DNA of 9,057 nt from DSAD01 sp036825155 (GTDB taxonomy: Bacteria > Desulfobacterota > Desulfomonilia > UBA1062). Under the pieces are notes generated by a model. That model saw only the letters and a program-made list of their open reading frames with translations, was not told the DNA's origin and searched no databases. Below are positions 6,890 through 9,057 of the stretch, in pieces. The DNA lies in assembly GCA_036825155.1 (NCBI GenBank), contig DAISYU010000128.1, positions 1-9,057 of the forward strand. Reading direction: 5' to 3'. The translations under genes and the position numbers were made by a program. The number at the start of each line of letters is the position of its first letter. The stretch's first letter is position 1.

Positions 6890-6918
6890 TTGACATTGTT
6901 TCCCTGCACGGTTACCAT
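6890..6918 (+). promoter_or_regulatory. Probable sigma-70 promoter of hflK-hflC
   Basis: A perfect TTGACA (6890-6895) is followed after exactly 17 bases by TACCAT (6913-6918), 4/6 to the -10 consensus. The predicted transcript start near 6925 leaves a leader of about 45 bases before the ATG at 6969. Confidence 0.5.
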
Positions 6919-6931
6919 CATAATTAACTTT

Positions 6932-6950
6932 GGCCTGATTTCTCAAGGCC
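6932..6950 (+). other. Small leader hairpin before the hflK ribosome site
   Basis: GGCCT (6932-6936) can pair with AGGCC (6946-6950), three bases before the AAAGGAG at 6954-6960. It could influence translation start or transcript stability. The stem is only 5 bp, so a role is speculative. Confidence 0.25.
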
Positions 6951-6968
6951 TGGAAAGGAGTTGTATCT

Positions 6969-8018
6969 ATGTCGTGGGATCCAAACAATCAAGGTGGTTT
7001 TCAGGGAGGAGAGAAGGACATCGGCGATATGATCAAACAGGCCAGGTCCGGATTCGACTCTTTCAAGAAGGGAGGCAGAAATATCTGGCCATTGGTTCTG
7101 ATCGCGTTTCTCATTGCCATTGGCGCACTCACATCCGCATATACTATTCCTGCAGGGCACCGGGGGGTAATTCTCCGGTTCGGCAAATTTTCCAACATTG
7201 TCATGCCGGGCCTGCATTTCAAGATACCCTTCGGGGTTGACAGGGTTTTCAAGGTCTATACCGACAAGGTGGACACCGAGACCTTCGGATTCAAGAGCGT
7301 GAAACCGGGTGTGCGGAGCAGGTTTGAAAAGGATACTGCCAGTCAGCGTGAGTCCCTGATGCTGACGAGAGACCTGAACGTGATCGACATGGAATGGATC
7401 ATCCAGTTCAGAAGGCAGGACCCGAGGAAGTATCTCTTTAACGTCCACGATCCCATCCAGACAATCCGGGATGTCAGTGAGTCCGTTATCAGACGCATCG
7501 CCGGGGACAGGAGTTTCGACTATATCCTGCAGAACCGGGAAGAGGTGAACAGGCTCTTTCAGGATCAGCTGCAGGGGATCCTGGACGAGTACGACAGCGG
7601 TATAAGAATTGTAAATGTACGCCTCCAGAACGTGGTGCCTCCCGATGAGGTCAAAGACGCCTTTAATGAGGTGAACGAGGCGCAACAGGAAAAGGAGCGG
7701 CTCATCAATCAGGCTCAGGAGACCTACAACCGGGAGATCCCCAAGGCCCGGGGCGAGGCGGAACGGGTCATAAACGGTGCCCGTGGCTATGCGCTCGAGC
7801 GCGTGAACAAGGCAAAAGGTGAAACGGCACGATTTATCGATGTGCTCAAGGAATACCGCAGCTCAAAAGAGGTGACAAAACGAAGACTCTACCTGGAGGC
7901 ATACAGAGAGATTATCCCCAATGCCAAGCAGGTCTTTATCGTGGACAGCGAGCAGAAGTCTATTCTGCCCCTGCTTAACCTGGAAGGTCTCAACCAGAAA
8001 GGAGGGGACGAGAAATGA
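6969..8018 (+). CDS. hflK: HflK, FtsH protease modulator (SPFH/band 7 protein)
   Basis: A 349-residue HflK. With HflC it forms the large membrane-bound cage that surrounds the FtsH protease and modulates degradation of membrane proteins. Residues 1-38 are a cytoplasmic tail rich in Gly and charge (NNQGGFQGGEKD), shorter than in enterobacteria but typical. A transmembrane helix spans about 40-59. The SPFH domain follows in the periplasm (about 60-230: YTIPAGHRGVILRFGKF, PGLHFKIPFGVDRV, TRDLNVIDMEWIIQFR). A coiled-coil region comes next (about 232-312: NEAQQEKERLINQAQ, NREIPKARGEAERVINGA) and the end is ILPLLNLEGLNQ. ATG 6969 is preceded by AAAGGAG at a spacing of 8. The gene overlaps hflC by ATGA, so the two subunits are probably made together. 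A promoter lies at 6890-6918. Confidence 0.96.
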   Translation: MSWDPNNQGGFQGGEKDIGDMIKQARSGFDSFKKGGRNIWPLVLIAFLIAIGALTSAYTIPAGHRGVILRFGKFSNIVMPGLHFKIPFGVDRVFKVYTDKVDTETFGFKSVKPGVRSRFEKDTASQRESLMLTRDLNVIDMEWIIQFRRQDPRKYLFNVHDPIQTIRDVSESVIRRIAGDRSFDYILQNREEVNRLFQDQLQGILDEYDSGIRIVNVRLQNVVPPDEVKDAFNEVNEAQQEKERLINQAQETYNREIPKARGEAERVINGARGYALERVNKAKGETARFIDVLKEYRSSKEVTKRRLYLEAYREIIPNAKQVFIVDSEQKSILPLLNLEGLNQKGGDEK

Positions 8019-8962
8019 AGATAATAAGATCTCTCTTGATCCTCATCGGTGTCATTGTTGTGCTGTCAATAACCGGTCTGTTTTATACAGTGAGTGAGTA
8101 TGAGCAGGTTGTAATCACACAGTTTGGGAGGCCGGTTAAGGCGGTAAAGGATGCAGGGCTTCATTTCAAGGTCCCACTTATCCAGAAGGTGACCAGTTAT
8201 GAAAAACGTATTTTACGGTGGGATGGAGATCCAAAAGAGGTTCCTACAAGGGACAAGCGCTTTATCTGGGTAGATGCAACAGCGAGATGGAGGATTGTGG
8301 ATCCGTTAAAATTCCTCCAGGTCATCGGAAACTATGATCAGGCGTATGCAAAGCTGGATGATACCCTTGACTCTGTGGTGAAGGACTATGTGTCTGCAAA
8401 TCCTCTTGTGGAGCTTGTGAGAACCTCAGACCTCGTGGAGACCGGGTTGGAAGAGGAACGGGACGAAGGGTCAACCTTTTCTGAACGGGCGCCGGATGTC
8501 AAGATTGTCCTGGGGAGAGAGAAGATCACCCGGGCTATTCTCGCCGAGGCATCGAAGGCCATGCCAGAATTCGGGATGGAACTGGTGGATGTGCGGATCA
8601 AGCGGCTCAACTATGTGGAAAAGGTGCGCCAGAAGGTCTATGAGCGGATGATCTCGGAGCGTAAACGCAAGGCGGCCCAGTTCAGATCAGAGGGTGAAGG
8701 AAAAAAGGCGTCGATCCTGGGACAGATGGAAAAGGAACTCAAGGGGATCGCTTCAGAGGCTTACAAGACAGCTGTAGAAATCAAAGGAAAGGCCGATGCC
8801 GAGGCAACGAAGATCTATGGCGAGGCATACAATCAGGACCCGGAATTCTACGCATTCTACAAGACGCTCGAGACATATAAGGAAGCAGCGTTCAAGAATA
8901 CGACAGTGGTAATCGGGACAGATTCCGATTACTATACCTTCATGAAAGATATACCAAAGTAG
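8015..8962 (+). CDS. hflC: HflC, FtsH protease modulator (SPFH/band 7 protein)
   Basis: A 315-residue HflC, partner of HflK in the periplasm-facing HflKC cage. A single N-terminal membrane helix (about 5-24) is followed by the SPFH domain (TVSEYEQVVITQFGRP, DAGLHFKVPLIQKV, RFIWVDATARWRI). Next comes the long helical region with the family signature: RMISERKRKAAQFRSEGEGK (211-230), a charged helix to about 272, then QDPEFYAFYKTLETYKEAF (274-293), which is diagnostic for HflC. The segment 142-170 (VETGLEEERDEG...REK) is the usual variable helix-loop before the domain's last strands. GGAGG at 8001-8005 ahead of the ATG is the ribosome site, lying inside the end of hflK. It is the last gene of its operon, and a GC-rich hairpin follows 10 bases after the stop. 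Confidence 0.96.
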   Translation: MKIIRSLLILIGVIVVLSITGLFYTVSEYEQVVITQFGRPVKAVKDAGLHFKVPLIQKVTSYEKRILRWDGDPKEVPTRDKRFIWVDATARWRIVDPLKFLQVIGNYDQAYAKLDDTLDSVVKDYVSANPLVELVRTSDLVETGLEEERDEGSTFSERAPDVKIVLGREKITRAILAEASKAMPEFGMELVDVRIKRLNYVEKVRQKVYERMISERKRKAAQFRSEGEGKKASILGQMEKELKGIASEAYKTAVEIKGKADAEATKIYGEAYNQDPEFYAFYKTLETYKEAAFKNTTVVIGTDSDYYTFMKDIPK

Positions 8963-8972
8963 GATACAAAAT

Positions 8973-9000
8973 GGGGCCGCCTTCAATCGGGGGCGGCCCC
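8973..9000. terminator. GC-rich hairpin after hflC (possible bidirectional terminator)
   Basis: GGGGCCGCC (8973-8981) pairs perfectly with GGCGGCCCC (8992-9000) around a 10-base loop, giving a very stable 9-bp stem directly after the hflC stop. On the plus strand no T-run follows (GTGAAGAAAG), whereas on the minus strand the stem is followed by ATTTTGT. It therefore fits an intrinsic terminator better for a gene entering from the right than for hflC, but may act on both. Confidence 0.55.
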
Positions 9001-9013
9001 GTGAAGAAAGGGT

Positions 9014-9048
9014 TGGAGTACTGGAGTATTGGAATACTGGAGTAATGG
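9014..9048 (+). repeat. 8-bp tandem repeat array, copy 2
   Basis: Four units, TGGAGTAC, TGGAGTAT, TGGAATAC and TGGAGTAA, plus a trailing TGG, occur head to tail downstream of hflC and its hairpin. The array is related to the one at 5824-5850 (22 of 26 bases) and has the same orientation relative to the gene before it. It may continue beyond the window only in degraded form, since the last 9 bases no longer follow the pattern. Confidence 0.75.
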
Positions 9049-9057
9049 TAAGAACAA

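Noticed and set aside
6924..7685. 253-codon open frame on the minus strand opposite hflK
   Set aside because: It is antisense to an unmistakable hflK, has no recognisable motif, and covers its promoter leader; long antisense openness comes from codon bias.
9014..9048. Tandem repeats considered as a CRISPR array
   Set aside because: The 8-base units run head to tail without spacers, and no cas genes are present.

Overview
The window is ordinary-looking bacterial chromosome of roughly balanced base composition, with 4-bp ATGA gene overlaps and good Shine-Dalgarno sites. The gene set (type IV pilus/type II secretion pseudopilins, a bactofilin, a rhomboid with a TPR tail, HflK/HflC) and dispersed 8-bp-period repeats suggest a Gram-negative anaerobe of the Desulfobacterota/Nitrospirota kind. 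That placement is an impression, not a measurement. I see no transposase, phage gene, CRISPR array, tRNA or rRNA.

Layout. Positions 1-2202 (+) hold the 3' end of an operon. It has the last codons of an unidentified gene, a divergent FAD-dependent oxidoreductase-like protein (36-1265), a GspH/FimT-like pseudopilin (1262-1789) and a PilV/GspI-like pseudopilin (1786-2202). All are joined by ATGA stop/start overlaps, so they are probably translationally coupled. A bactofilin (2321-2734, -) converges on this operon. A 435-base gene-poor stretch follows, holding a striking long imperfect inverted repeat (3091-3156). Two minus-strand genes come next, each with its own plausible promoter: an M24 metallopeptidase of the Xaa-Pro dipeptidase type (3170-4342) and a rhomboid intramembrane protease with a C-terminal TPR-like region (4469-5662). 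A membrane-anchored alpha/beta hydrolase (5857-6801, -) is divergent from the hflK-hflC operon (6969-8962, +).

Functions. The left operon probably contributes minor components to a pilus or secretion pseudopilus. The right half is rich in membrane proteostasis genes: a rhomboid protease and HflK/HflC, the known modulators of the FtsH protease. A peptidase and a hydrolase are interspersed, but they are not in one operon with these.

The best leads are non-coding or contextual. One is a pair of related 8-bp-period repeat arrays, each lying 3' of a gene and in the same orientation relative to it (5824-5850 and 9014-9048). The second is the long inverted repeat at 3091-3156. The third is the coupling of a redox-type fold to pseudopilin genes. 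I did not find a clearly new multi-gene system.
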